Shown here: positions 7,956 through 17,514 of the stretch, piece after piece
Numbering within the stretch: the first letter of the stretch is position 1
Layout of the letters: each line of letters starts with the position of its first letter
Source of the DNA: Pseudomonas sp. BN411
GTDB lineage: Bacteria; Pseudomonadota; Gammaproteobacteria; Pseudomonadales; Pseudomonadaceae
NCBI RefSeq assembly: GCF_029871235.1
Contig: NZ_SSOM01000032.1
Coordinates: 24,693 to 88,692 of the forward strand
Reading direction: 5' to 3'
DNA: 64,000 bases
Translations under genes and position numbers: made by a program
Notes under the pieces: model-generated
The model's input: only the letters and a program-made list of their open reading frames with translations
What the model was told of the DNA's origin: nothing
Databases searched by the model: none

Positions 7956-9146
7956 ATGCGCTTCCAGGTGAAGGCGGTACGCGCCCAGGCCGGGGTGGTA
8001 GCGCTGGTAGTGGAGGCGGCGAGCCCGGACGATGCCCGCCGCCAGGCCGAAGCCCAGGGGTTGCGGGTGCTGGCCATGCGCGCCGAGAACGGCTGGTCGC
8101 TGCGCGGCTGGCGGCGCCGGGAGACATTCCCGCTGCTGCTGTTCAGCCAGGAGCTGACCACCCTGTTGAATGCCGGACTGGCGTTGATCGATGCGCTGGA
8201 GAGCCTTGCCGAAAAGGAGGCCGACCCGCTGGCGCGCAAGGTGCTGGCCGGGCTGGTGCGGCTGCTCTATGAGGGCAAGTCGCTGTCCCAGGCACTGGCG
8301 CAGTTCCCGCTGGTGTTCCCCTCGCTCTATGTCGCCCTGGTGCAGTCCAGCGAGAAGACCGGCGCGGTGGGCGACGCCCTTGGCCGCTACGTGGCCTACC
8401 GTACGCGGATGGACGAGGTGCGGCAGAAGATCATCAGCGCCTCGGTGTACCCGGTGCTGCTGTTCATGGTGGGCTGCAGCGTGTTGCTGTTCCTGGTGGG
8501 TTATGTGGTGCCGCGCTTCAGCCTGGTGTTCGAGGGGCTGGGGTCCAACCTGCCCTGGCTGTCCCAGGTGCTGCTGCACAGCGGGCTGTTCCTGCACTCG
8601 CACCAGGCCGAGGTGTTTGGTGGTGCCGCCCTGGGATTGGTGGCGATGGTCGTCCTGCTGCGCCAGGAGGGCGTGCGCCGCGCGCTGGCTCGCCAGGTGG
8701 AACGCCTGCCGGCCATCCGCGAGCGCCTCCAGGTGTACGAGCTGGCGCGCTTCTATCGCTCGCTGGGCATCCTCCTGCAAGGCGGGATTCCCATCCTCAC
8801 CGCCATCGACATGGTCCGCGGCCTGCTCGGCGCCGCCTCGCGCCCACGCCTGGACCAGGCCGCCGCGCGCATCCGCGAAGGCCAGTCGCTGTCCCGCGCG
8901 CTGGAGGAACATGGGCTGGCGACGCCGGTGTCCCTGCGCATGCTCCGGGCGGGCGAACAGTCCGGCAACCTGGGCGAGATGATGGAGCGCACGGCGGACT
9001 TCCATGACGAGGAAACCAGCCGCTGGATCGAATGGTTCGTGCGCCTGTTCGAGCCGCTGCTGATGACCTTCATCGGGTTGATCATCGGGGTGATCGTGAT
9101 CCTGATGTACATCCCGATATTCGAGCTGGCGTCGAGTATTCAGTGA
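7956..9146 (+). CDS. gspF: Type II secretion system inner-membrane platform protein GspF
   Basis: A 396-residue member of the GspF/PilC family, with the two repeated cytoplasmic GspF domains (about 65-190 and 265-390; LLFSQELTTLLNAGLALIDA and ELARFYRSLGILLQGGIPIL) and three transmembrane segments (about 165-190, 215-235 and the C-terminus). The ATG at 7956 is preferred to an upstream TTG that overlaps gspG. It is co-transcribed with gspG (5-nt gap). Family role: it anchors the GspE ATPase and drives pseudopilus assembly. Confidence 0.92.
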   Translation: MRFQVKAVRAQAGVVALVVEAASPDDARRQAEAQGLRVLAMRAENGWSLRGWRRRETFPLLLFSQELTTLLNAGLALIDALESLAEKEADPLARKVLAGLVRLLYEGKSLSQALAQFPLVFPSLYVALVQSSEKTGAVGDALGRYVAYRTRMDEVRQKIISASVYPVLLFMVGCSVLLFLVGYVVPRFSLVFEGLGSNLPWLSQVLLHSGLFLHSHQAEVFGGAALGLVAMVVLLRQEGVRRALARQVERLPAIRERLQVYELARFYRSLGILLQGGIPILTAIDMVRGLLGAASRPRLDQAAARIREGQSLSRALEEHGLATPVSLRMLRAGEQSGNLGEMMERTADFHDEETSRWIEWFVRLFEPLLMTFIGLIIGVIVILMYIPIFELASSIQ

Positions 9147-9180
9147 GGGGTTTCGTTGTCGACTCGTTCTCGGCGCCTGC

Positions 9181-9350
9181 CTGTAGGGGCGAATTCATTC
9201 GCCATGGGCCGCGCAGCGGCCCCGTCGGCATGTTGCCCTCACCCCCGGCCCTTCTCCCGGAGGGAGAGGGGTGACTCTCGGCCCACCATCGGCACAGGCC
9301 CTGTGGGGGCGATTTCAATCGCTATGCAGGACGCCGTCCTGCCCCTCGGG
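9181..9350. repeat. Intergenic repeats downstream of gspF
   Basis: Contains TGTAGGGGCGAATTCATTCGC (from 9182), a CTCTCCC/GGGAGAG-type hairpin (9235-9278) and CTGTGGGGGCGATTTCAATCGC (from 9300), all members of the window's dispersed repeat families. No gene is seen between 9147 and 9386. Confidence 0.7.
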
Positions 9351-9386
9351 CAATCAGGAAAATCCAGGTCTAGTCTTGAGCCTGCC

Positions 9387-9462
9387 GGGGACGTAGCTCA
9401 GCTGGGAGAGCGCGGCGTTCGCAACGCCGAGGTCGGGAGTTCGATCCTCCTCGTCTCCACCA
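9387..9462 (+). tRNA. tRNA-Ala(CGC)
   Basis: A 76-nt cloverleaf with encoded CCA. The acceptor arm GGGGACG/CGTCTCC contains the G3-U70 pair that marks alanine tRNAs. The anticodon arm CGGCG-TTCGCAA-CGCCG gives anticodon CGC (codon GCG), and the T-loop is TTCGATC. Confidence 0.95.
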
Positions 9463-9466
9463 GAAA

Positions 9467-9501
9467 AAAGCCCCCGAAGGTGACTGGCCTTCGGGGGCTT
9501 T
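9467..9501 (+). terminator. Terminator after tRNA-Ala
   Basis: The stem AAAGCCCCCGAAGG / CCTTCGGGGGCTTT starts 5 nt after the tRNA 3' end. It can act in both directions and may also serve the small minus-strand ORF at 9507-9605. Confidence 0.85.
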
Positions 9502-9506
9502 GCATG

Positions 9507-9605
9507 TCAGGCGTGGCCATAGGCGAGCCAGGCAAGGCCGCTCAGGGTAGAGGCAATGGCCAGGCTGAGGAGTTGGTGTTCCAGCATGAGTTCGAACGAA
9601 AGCAT
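9507..9605 (-). CDS. Possible 32-residue membrane microprotein
   Basis: A short open frame beginning MLSFELMLEHQLLSLAIAST and ending GHA has one hydrophobic segment (residues 12-28). It is preceded by GAGGA about 8 nt before the ATG. A perfect -35 hexamer TTGACA lies upstream on the same strand (9677-9682), but no clear -10 was seen. It ends against the tRNA terminator. No family is recognised; the call rests on the ribosome site and hydropathy only. Confidence 0.4.
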   Translation of the reverse strand: MLSFELMLEHQLLSLAIASTLSGLAWLAYGHA

Positions 9606-9696
9606 GGGGCAGTCCTCGTGTCCGGTTGGGAATCCAGCAGCCACGATCTTGCTTCGCCCTGTCGCGTCGGTCGATCTGTCAACTTTTCGCCCTGTA

Positions 9697-9727
9697 AAGA
9701 AAAAGCGCAGGTCGATGCCTGCGCTTG
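9697..9727 (-). terminator. Terminator of the receiver-only regulator gene
   Basis: Minus-strand stem AAGCGCAGG / CCTGCGCTT with TTTTCTTT following, just downstream of the stop at 9744. Confidence 0.8.
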
Positions 9728-9743
9728 ATTCGTTCCAACGAAC

Positions 9744-10277
9744 TCAGGTCCCCTTCTTGGCCTGCTTCAAAGGTTCTTCGGAGCTGGACGCGGGACGGCG
9801 GCGGTCGGAGAGCACCCAGGCGCCGTCATACAGTTTCAGCGGAAAGCTCACTTCGCCGCCACCGCGCCTTTCCACCTGCATCGGCTGCTCGCGCGGCGCC
9901 TCCTGTTCGCGCATTGCCGCGCTGGGCAGGCCGTGGAGCACCACATTGCCCAGTTCGGGCAGCGGGAAAGGCTTGAGGAGGATAATGTCGATGCTGCGCT
10001 CGATGGCACGGTTGCACACTTCGATACTGGGGTGCGCGGTCATCAGCACCGCTTCGCAGCTATGCACGCCGCGAATGGCATCGAAGACATCGAAGCCGGT
10101 CATGTCCGGCAAGCGATAGTCGAGCACCAGCAGGTCAGGCTTGAAATCCGCAACGACCTGCTGGGCGATTGCGCCATTGGCTGCAGTGCGGACTTCACAG
10201 CCGAGCATCTCCAGGTAGGTCTGGAAGTTTCCGGCAAGAATTTCTTCATCGTCGACTATCAGTACTTTCTTCGACAC
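9744..10277 (-). CDS. Receiver-domain response regulator without output domain
   Basis: 177 residues. Residues 1-120 form a CheY-like receiver with the acidic pair in VDDEE, phospho-acceptor Asp in LLVLDYRLPD, Thr in LMTAHPS and Lys in LLKPF. The C-terminal 55 residues are polar and match no DNA-binding fold. The receiver resembles that of the adjacent sigma54 regulator (shared EILA.NF.TYL), suggesting a duplication that lost the AAA+ and HTH parts. It may act as a phosphate sink or branch for the kinase at 11903-13315. A GTG start at 10277 is chosen because AGGGGAG lies 9 nt upstream; the longer frame from 10334 lacks a ribosome site. It is separated from the next gene by a terminator. Confidence 0.85.
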   Translation of the reverse strand: MSKKVLIVDDEEILAGNFQTYLEMLGCEVRTAANGAIAQQVVADFKPDLLVLDYRLPDMTGFDVFDAIRGVHSCEAVLMTAHPSIEVCNRAIERSIDIILLKPFPLPELGNVVLHGLPSAAMREQEAPREQPMQVERRGGGEVSFPLKLYDGAWVLSDRRRPASSSEEPLKQAKKGT

Positions 10278-10424
10278 TGCGGCTACTCCCCTGTCAGGAG
10301 ATCGGACGACGGCCAGGCTGACCGCTGCTTGCATCCCTGCACGTTCCGAGCCAAGGCTGCATCGGCCGTCTAGGGCCGATGACTCCTAGAGTCTAGTTCG
10401 GAGGATATGTTTCACCAGACGAAA

Positions 10425-10462
10425 ACCCCCGCCCTTGGTCGGGGAAAACCCCGTAAACGGGG
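10425..10462 (-). terminator. Terminator of the sigma54-dependent regulator gene
   Basis: On the minus strand, CCCCG-TTTA-CGGGG is followed by TTTT, with a second GC stem immediately after. It begins 4 bp past the stop codon at 10466. Confidence 0.7.
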
Positions 10463-10465
10463 CAT

Positions 10466-11896
<1,431 letters not shown>

Positions 11897-11902
11897 AGCT
11901 TG

Positions 11903-13315
11903 TTATCCCCCTGCCGTGGCCCTGAAAGTCAGGTGCACGTTGGTGCCGGCGTTTTCCCGGCTGTCGATGCTGACATCGCCACCGAAGCGCTCGATGATCT
12001 TGCGCACCAGCACCAGGCCAACGCCCAGGCCGCCACGCTTGGTGGTGTGAAAGGGTTTGAATGCCATCTCCAGCATGGCCGGCGACATGCCGCTACCGGT
12101 GTCGCTGACGGTCAGTGTGAGCAGGCGGCGGCGCGCATCCGGCTCCAGGCAGATGGCCAGGCGGCCGCCGCGCGGCATGGCTTCGATGGCGTTGGAAAGC
12201 ACGCTGCCCAGCAGTTGCTGTAGCAGCACCGGGTGGCTGACCACCTTGGGCGCCTGCCGGCTCTGCCAGTCCACCTCGATGCCGGCATGGCGGATCTGCG
12301 GTTCGTAGGCGGCCAGGGTTTCCTCCAGGGCGACCGTGAGGTCCACCGGCTCCTGGTCGCCGGAGAGCGGGCGGGCCGACATCAGCAGCTCGCGCACCCA
12401 CTTCGACATGCGATCGACCTGGGTAATGATGTCGCCCAGGTTCTTGTGCAGCGGCCCCGGGTCCACCTCCAGCGCCAGCTCGGCACTGGAGCGGATGGAA
12501 GCCAGCGGGTTGCGCAGGCTGTGGGCGACGGCGGTGGACATTTCGCCGAGCAGGGCCAGGGTTTCGTTTTCCACCAGTTTCCGCTGCTGGTCTTCTACCA
12601 GGCGCGAGGCGTGGCGGACGAACCAGAACAGGCTGAGGTAGATGACCGCGCCACCCAGCGCGGTGGCGGTCCAGAGCAGGACAAGGCCGCGATTCATGCG
12701 GGCAATCAGGTCCACCGGCTCCTTGTAGATTTCGATGACCGAGAGCACCTCGCCCCGGCTGTCGAGCAGCGGGATGAAGCTTTCCAGATAGAGGCTCTGC
12801 GGCACGCGCATGAAGAAGTCTTCCGCCGGGCAGGCATCGGGGCCGTGATGCTCGGTGGTCACCGTATTGCGGCTGTTGACCGCCTCGTTCAGCTTGGCGC
12901 GCTCCAGTGAGTGCCCACCCACCAGCTTCGGATTGGTCGACCAGATCACCACCCCGTCAGGCGCATAGACGTTGGCCAGCAGCACATCGGGCAGACGCAC
13001 GATGTGGTCGAAGAACTCTTCGTGGGACTTGACCAGCTGTTCGTGGGAGACGCCAAGACGAGCGCCATCGACTCGCTTGTCGAGGAATTCACCGAGGGTC
13101 AGGCCCGGCGAGAAGTTGCCGTGGATGACTTCGACGTCGGCAATGGATTTGATGAACTGGGCGCTGAGCATGGCATCGCGGTCGATGCTCTCGCGCATGA
13201 GGAAACGGGTTGCCGCCGAGCCGAGCAGAATGGCCACCACGAGGATGATCACCAGGCTCACCAGGGAAAACCAGCGGAACAGATTGAAGGGCTTGGCAGC
13301 CATCGCCATCTTCAT
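11903..13315 (-). CDS. Membrane sensor histidine kinase of the MnxR-like system
   Basis: 470 residues: a transmembrane helix at about 12-35, a periplasmic sensor region (about 36-205), a second helix (about 207-230), then HisKA with the phospho-acceptor in VAHSLRNPLASIRSS and HATPase with N box NAIEAMPRGG, G1 DTGSGMSP and G2 GGLGVGLVLV. The ATG at 13315 is preceded by GGGGAGG at ideal spacing. Its stop lies 6 nt before the regulator start. Comparable to MnxS-type kinases by position; the signal sensed is unknown. The upstream gap to 13474 shows no clear promoter of its own. Confidence 0.9.
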   Translation of the reverse strand: MKMAMAAKPFNLFRWFSLVSLVIILVVAILLGSAATRFLMRESIDRDAMLSAQFIKSIADVEVIHGNFSPGLTLGEFLDKRVDGARLGVSHEQLVKSHEEFFDHIVRLPDVLLANVYAPDGVVIWSTNPKLVGGHSLERAKLNEAVNSRNTVTTEHHGPDACPAEDFFMRVPQSLYLESFIPLLDSRGEVLSVIEIYKEPVDLIARMNRGLVLLWTATALGGAVIYLSLFWFVRHASRLVEDQQRKLVENETLALLGEMSTAVAHSLRNPLASIRSSAELALEVDPGPLHKNLGDIITQVDRMSKWVRELLMSARPLSGDQEPVDLTVALEETLAAYEPQIRHAGIEVDWQSRQAPKVVSHPVLLQQLLGSVLSNAIEAMPRGGRLAICLEPDARRRLLTLTVSDTGSGMSPAMLEMAFKPFHTTKRGGLGVGLVLVRKIIERFGGDVSIDSRENAGTNVHLTFRATAGG

Positions 13316-13473
13316 CGAGACCTCCCCGTGTGTGACCGTCGGTTCGCTCGCAAGGCGAGTGTCAGAAAGGGCCGTCGGCCGGGCCGGCAACTCCTGCGCC
13401 GGCTCCGGGTAGTTATAGCGCAGGCCCCGTCGTCCGCGGCCCTACCGTTCAGCGGCGGGTGAGCGGTAGTCCT

Positions 13474-13529
13474 GGGGATTCCCCATTTCCCTACCCAATT
13501 TCCCCCCAGATCTGGGGAGCCAGTCCCCA
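13474..13529. promoter_or_regulatory. Candidate activator-binding cluster upstream of the exported-protein operon
   Basis: Contains GGGGATTCCCCATTTCCCTA, then CCCAATTTCCCCCC, AGATCTGGGGA and AGTCCCCA. It shares the TTCCC.ACCC.ATT core with the elements at 229-259 and 6458-6499 and ends about 78 bp before the sigma54 promoter at 13607. It lies in the intergenic region between the kinase gene and 13703. Confidence 0.6.
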
Positions 13530-13606
13530 GCGGTCGCCGAGCACATTCGTGCCATCAAGTGCGCGTTTTTTCGCCATCCCCGCGAGGCAGAGCGGGTGGA
13601 ACCAGA

Positions 13607-13622
13607 TGGCATGGGAGTTGCG
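13607..13622 (+). promoter_or_regulatory. Sigma54 promoter of the paired exported-protein operon
   Basis: TGGCATGGGAGTTGCG: GG and GC elements with correct N10 spacing, differing from TGGCAC-N5-TTGCW only at the sixth and last positions. The start codon is 80 bp downstream. Confidence 0.8.
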
Positions 13623-13702
13623 CTTTCCCCCTGTCAACGACGGGCCTCCCGCCCATCGGAGCCGGACAAACGGCGAAGTTCATCGACTGGAAGGGCGACA
13701 CC

Positions 13703-14998
13703 ATGCACAACGCACTGCCAAAACTCGCGCTCCCGCTGCTTCTAGGACTCACGGTCGTCCCGGCCAAGGCCGGTCTCTATGCGGTCGACCAGACAACCTT
13801 TACCGAGGCCAACGGATTCTTCGCCGCCTGGTATCAAGACACCCACGGCCGCGCCCTCGACCTGTGCCTGTCCAAGGCACTGAGCACACGCGTACCCGGC
13901 TCGTTCATGTGCAACCTGCTGCCGACGCCCGGGGTGTTCGACGAAACCCAACCCATCGTCTTTCCCGGCAACTTCCCGGATGAGGCGTTCTGGTTCACCG
14001 GCGATGCGGCCATCACCGACGCCGCCACCGGCATCGACCTCATCTATGTCTCCGCGCTGGAGGCCGCCTTCAGTGGCGATGCGCCGGCGGCGGGCGACCA
14101 GATCAGCTTCGCGCGCATTCGTATCCGGGTGACGGTGCCGGTGGCCGGTACCTACACCATCACCCACCCCTACGGCGTGGAAGTGTTCGATGTGGATGCG
14201 CCCGGCACCCGCGCGATCAATCTGACCCGCGACATCGGCATCGGCGCGCCGGGAGATTTCGCTGGCGCTTTGAAGGGCGACATCGGCCCCTTCCTGCGCT
14301 CGGTGAACGGCCCCTATGTGGAGACCAACCCGGTGACCGGACTATCGGAGTCCTTCATCGGCGACCCGAACATCCTCGAAGAAGTCACTGGCAGCCCCTT
14401 CAGCACCAACTTCGTGCGCATCGAAGGCCCCAACGGACTGCGCGCCGAAACCCGGCTGTTCGCCATCTCCGGCAAGCTGTCGCAGGTGCCGCTGTCGACT
14501 CCGCTGATCGTCGAGCGCGCCACCTATTCCCGTGGCGGCGCCAACGGGGTGGCCCAGCAGGACTACTTCACCCAGGCGCCACCGGCCCCCGCCACCGTGA
14601 CCTGGACCGATACCGCCGGCATCAGCGGCGCCATGCAGGGCAACGCCAACGGCGCCTGGTACGGCCAATCCGCCAGCAGCCCCGCCGGTAGCGGCAGCGT
14701 GTCCTTCACTGCCGACAACGCTGCAGCCATTCCCGGCAGCACGGCTACCACCCAGTCCGCCCCGCTGGTGGACCTGGTGACCATCAGCCGCGCCGAGTAC
14801 AGCGTGGGCACCGGCCAGCTGACCGTGGACGCCAGCTCCAGCGACGAGACCGGCCAGCCCGCGCTGACCCTCGAAGGCCTGGGCACGCTGGTCGCCGGTC
14901 ACCTGCAGCTACCGCTCAACAGCATTCCTCCGGCGACCGTGCGCGTGCTCTCGGCCAACGGCGGTTCCGATACCGAAGAAGTCCAGATTCTCCCCTGA
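13703..14998 (+). CDS. Exported protein of unknown function, paralogue A
   Basis: 431 residues with a clear signal peptide (1-22, ending AKA). The mature protein shares a roughly 250-residue domain with the next gene: LCLSKA...RVPGSFMC with two conserved Cys near 47 and 62, then TPGVFD, ARIRIRVTVPVAGTYT, THPYGV, INLTRDIGIGAPGDF and GDPN. The remainder is rich in Ala, Thr and Ser with beta-sandwich-like character. GGAAGGG precedes the ATG at 13703. No known family is recognised. The gene is first in a two-gene unit under a sigma54 promoter and is expected to be co-expressed with mnxG. It may be cargo of the GspG/GspF-assisted type II system; that is inference. Confidence 0.82.
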   Translation: MHNALPKLALPLLLGLTVVPAKAGLYAVDQTTFTEANGFFAAWYQDTHGRALDLCLSKALSTRVPGSFMCNLLPTPGVFDETQPIVFPGNFPDEAFWFTGDAAITDAATGIDLIYVSALEAAFSGDAPAAGDQISFARIRIRVTVPVAGTYTITHPYGVEVFDVDAPGTRAINLTRDIGIGAPGDFAGALKGDIGPFLRSVNGPYVETNPVTGLSESFIGDPNILEEVTGSPFSTNFVRIEGPNGLRAETRLFAISGKLSQVPLSTPLIVERATYSRGGANGVAQQDYFTQAPPAPATVTWTDTAGISGAMQGNANGAWYGQSASSPAGSGSVSFTADNAAAIPGSTATTQSAPLVDLVTISRAEYSVGTGQLTVDASSSDETGQPALTLEGLGTLVAGHLQLPLNSIPPATVRVLSANGGSDTEEVQILP

Positions 14999-15007
14999 GA
15001 ACAACAC

Positions 15008-15028
15008 TCACCCGCCGCCGGCGGGTGA
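15008..15028 (+). promoter_or_regulatory. Perfect inverted repeat between paralogues A and B
   Basis: TCACCCGCCG / CGGCGGGTGA arms of 10 bp around a single base lie in the 42-bp gap, just before the ribosome site of paralogue B. There is no T-tract. It may stabilise the upstream mRNA or tune read-through rather than terminate. Confidence 0.5.
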
Positions 15029-15040
15029 ACGGAGGCAGTC

Positions 15041-17245
15041 ATGTTCAAATGGCCAGGAATACTCACCGTGGCGATGGGCCTGCTCATCGGTCTGCCGGTT
15101 GCCGAGGCGCAACTGGCAGCGGTGGACCTCGGACCCTACACCGCCGCCAGCGGCTACTTCCCGCGCTGGTACCAGGACGAGCCAGGCGTACCCCTGGAGC
15201 TGTGCCTGTCCAAGGCGCGCAGCTCGCGGGTGCCGGGTAGCTTCATGTGCACCCTGCTGCCGACCCCCGGTGTCTTCGACGACACCAAGCCCATCGTCTT
15301 CCCCGCCAACTTCCCCGATGAAAGCTTCTGGATGCTCGCGGAAACCGCCATCGACGACCCCGGCAACGGGCTTCAGCTGGATACCTATGTGGCTGGTGTC
15401 GAAGCAGCCTTCGCCGCCGAGGTGCCACGCGTGGGCGACCAGCAGAGCTTCGCGCGCATCCGCATCCGCGCCACGGTTCCGGTGGCCGGGACCTACACCG
15501 TCACCCACCCCTACGGCGTGGACACCTTCACCGTCACCGGGTCCGGCCGGCGCGCGATCAACCTGACCCGCGACATCGGCATCGGTGCACCCGGCGACTT
15601 CACTGGCGCCCTGGCCGGCAACATCGGTCCATTCCTCCATCGTGACGGCCCGCTGTACACGGAAACCAACCCGGAAACCGGCGAGACGGAAACCTTCATC
15701 GGCGACCCGAACCTGGCCGAGCGGGTGACCGGCAGCCCCTTCGGCACCAACTTCGTGCGCATCGACGGGCCAAACGGCCTGTCCATCCGGACCGAACTGT
15801 TCAACCTGTCCGGCAAGGTGTTCACCGGCGGCATCGCCAGCCAGATAGGCGTCGACCGCGCGACCTACAGCCGCGATGCCCAGCGCACCTGGATCTCGGT
15901 GTTCGCCAACTCCGGCGCCAATGCCACGCTGTGCTTCCGCGAGAGCCTCGACCTGGTTGGCGACCCGCCGTCACCCTGCCAGTTCCAGATGACCGGCGAT
16001 GGCAGCGGCCACTTCTTCGGCCAGGACGTCGCCCCAGCCAGCCTGCCGCCCTTCGTGCTGGTCACCGCCAATGACACCAACGCCTCGGCGACCACCCAGA
16101 CCCAGCCGCTGGTCGACGTCGTCAACATCACCCAGGCCCGCTACTCCTGGCCGGACAAGACGCTGACGGTAGAGGCGCGCTCCAGCGATGAAGTCGAGAT
16201 CCCGGCCATGGTGACCGAGGGCTTCGGACGCTTGCTGCCGGTCAGTGGTGCGATCCAGCGCCTGGTGGCCGTGGGCATCGAGCAGCCGCCGGCGAAGATC
16301 ACGGTGAAGTCCGCCGCAGGCGGCAGCGACACCGAGTTCGTGGTCATCGAAGGCAGCCCCTTCCCCCGCCCGGCCAACCAGCCGCCCGTGGCCAATCCGG
16401 ACAGCGCCAGCACCACCGCCGGCGTGCAGGTGACCCTGGCCCTGACCGCCAACGACAGCGACCCGGACGGCAACCTGCCGCTGATCATCGACAACTTTGG
16501 CAGCGTCCCCATTGGCAACCTGCTGCAGAGCGGCAACGGCTCGCTGATCTACACCCCGCCGGCGCAAGTCGCCACGACGCAGACGCTGACCTTCACCTAT
16601 CAGGTCCGAGACAATCTCGGCGCCCTCTCCGTCCCGGCCCTGGTGACCCTCACCGTGCAGCCGAACCTGGCGCCGGTCGTGGCCAACGACACCGCCACCA
16701 CCAGCGCTGGCGCGCAAGTGACGATCAACGTGCTGGCCAATGATGTGGATCCGGAAGGCAATGCCATGACCGTGGTGAACCTGACGCCGCCGGCGGCCGG
16801 GAGCGGCACCGTCAGCACCAATGGCACGACGGTGACCTACATCGCGCCGGCAAGCCTGAACGCCCCCTTGACCGCCACCTTCACCTACCAGGTGCAGGAC
16901 GCCATCGGCGCCACCTCCACCACCGCAACGGTGACCGTGACGGTGAACCCGGCGACGGCCGCCGATACCCTGGCGATCACCACGGCCAACGTGAAGTCAG
17001 GCAACAACGGGCGCGTTTCCTGGGACATCCAGGGCACCACGTCGCGGCCCCAGGGCAACCAGATCCGCATTGAAGTCACCACTACGCGGGGCGTGGTGCA
17101 GTTGGGCACCGCCACCCCGGCCGGCAATGGCCGCTGGAAGCTGTCGGTGAACAACACCACCACCTTTATCCCCAGCGCCACCCCCAGCGTCACCGTCCGC
17201 TCCACGTTCGGCGGCGTGAGCACCGCACCGATCAACGCGCGCTGA
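15041..17245 (+). CDS. Exported protein, paralogue B with two tandem-95/cadherin-like repeats
   Basis: 734 residues. Signal peptide 1-23 (VAEA), then the same domain as paralogue A (about 25-260; LCLSKARSSRVPGSFMCTLL, INLTRDIGIGAPGDF), an extra Cys pair near 295-312, and from about 445 two repeats of the 'tandem-95' Ig-like type: ANPDSAST...LTANDSDPDGN and VANDTATT...VLANDVDPEGN. The acidic DPDGN/DPEGN loops are typical Ca2+ sites. The C-terminal ~75 residues form another beta-rich unit. GGAGG sits 7 nt before the ATG. Such repeats occur in large surface or secreted adhesins; the N-terminal domain function is unknown. It is co-transcribed with paralogue A. Confidence 0.85.
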   Translation: MFKWPGILTVAMGLLIGLPVAEAQLAAVDLGPYTAASGYFPRWYQDEPGVPLELCLSKARSSRVPGSFMCTLLPTPGVFDDTKPIVFPANFPDESFWMLAETAIDDPGNGLQLDTYVAGVEAAFAAEVPRVGDQQSFARIRIRATVPVAGTYTVTHPYGVDTFTVTGSGRRAINLTRDIGIGAPGDFTGALAGNIGPFLHRDGPLYTETNPETGETETFIGDPNLAERVTGSPFGTNFVRIDGPNGLSIRTELFNLSGKVFTGGIASQIGVDRATYSRDAQRTWISVFANSGANATLCFRESLDLVGDPPSPCQFQMTGDGSGHFFGQDVAPASLPPFVLVTANDTNASATTQTQPLVDVVNITQARYSWPDKTLTVEARSSDEVEIPAMVTEGFGRLLPVSGAIQRLVAVGIEQPPAKITVKSAAGGSDTEFVVIEGSPFPRPANQPPVANPDSASTTAGVQVTLALTANDSDPDGNLPLIIDNFGSVPIGNLLQSGNGSLIYTPPAQVATTQTLTFTYQVRDNLGALSVPALVTLTVQPNLAPVVANDTATTSAGAQVTINVLANDVDPEGNAMTVVNLTPPAAGSGTVSTNGTTVTYIAPASLNAPLTATFTYQVQDAIGATSTTATVTVTVNPATAADTLAITTANVKSGNNGRVSWDIQGTTSRPQGNQIRIEVTTTRGVVQLGTATPAGNGRWKLSVNNTTTFIPSATPSVTVRSTFGGVSTAPINAR

Positions 17246-17262
17246 CGGTCCGGCTCCAGTTA

Positions 17263-17298
17263 CCCCCGGCCGCGCGAGGCGCGCCGGGGGATTTTTTT
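17263..17298 (+). terminator. Terminator of the exported-protein operon
   Basis: A strong GC stem CCCCCGGC...GCGCCGGGGG is followed by A and seven T, starting 18 bp after the stop codon of paralogue B. Confidence 0.9.
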
Positions 17299-17514
17299 GT
17301 CCGGGGTTGATGGGACACCTTTCCCCGTGGGAGCGGACTCATTCACGATTCCCCCGACGGTCGGCACCTGAACAAAAAATGCACATCAACGCTTGAAAAA
17401 CCGCGTTATCTCCCGATAATCGCGCCCCCTGCCCTTCCTGCCTCGCAGGCGGCCATGACCAACCAGTCAAGTTTCCACACAGATGGAAACGCTCGAAAAC
17501 CATTGGAACCCTTG

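Noticed and set aside
13540..13556. TGGCACGAATGTGCT on the minus strand as a sigma54 promoter for the histidine kinase
   Set aside because: The -24 box is perfect but GG and GC are separated by 9 instead of 10 bp, a spacing that normally abolishes sigma54 promoters, and it is over 200 bp from the start codon.
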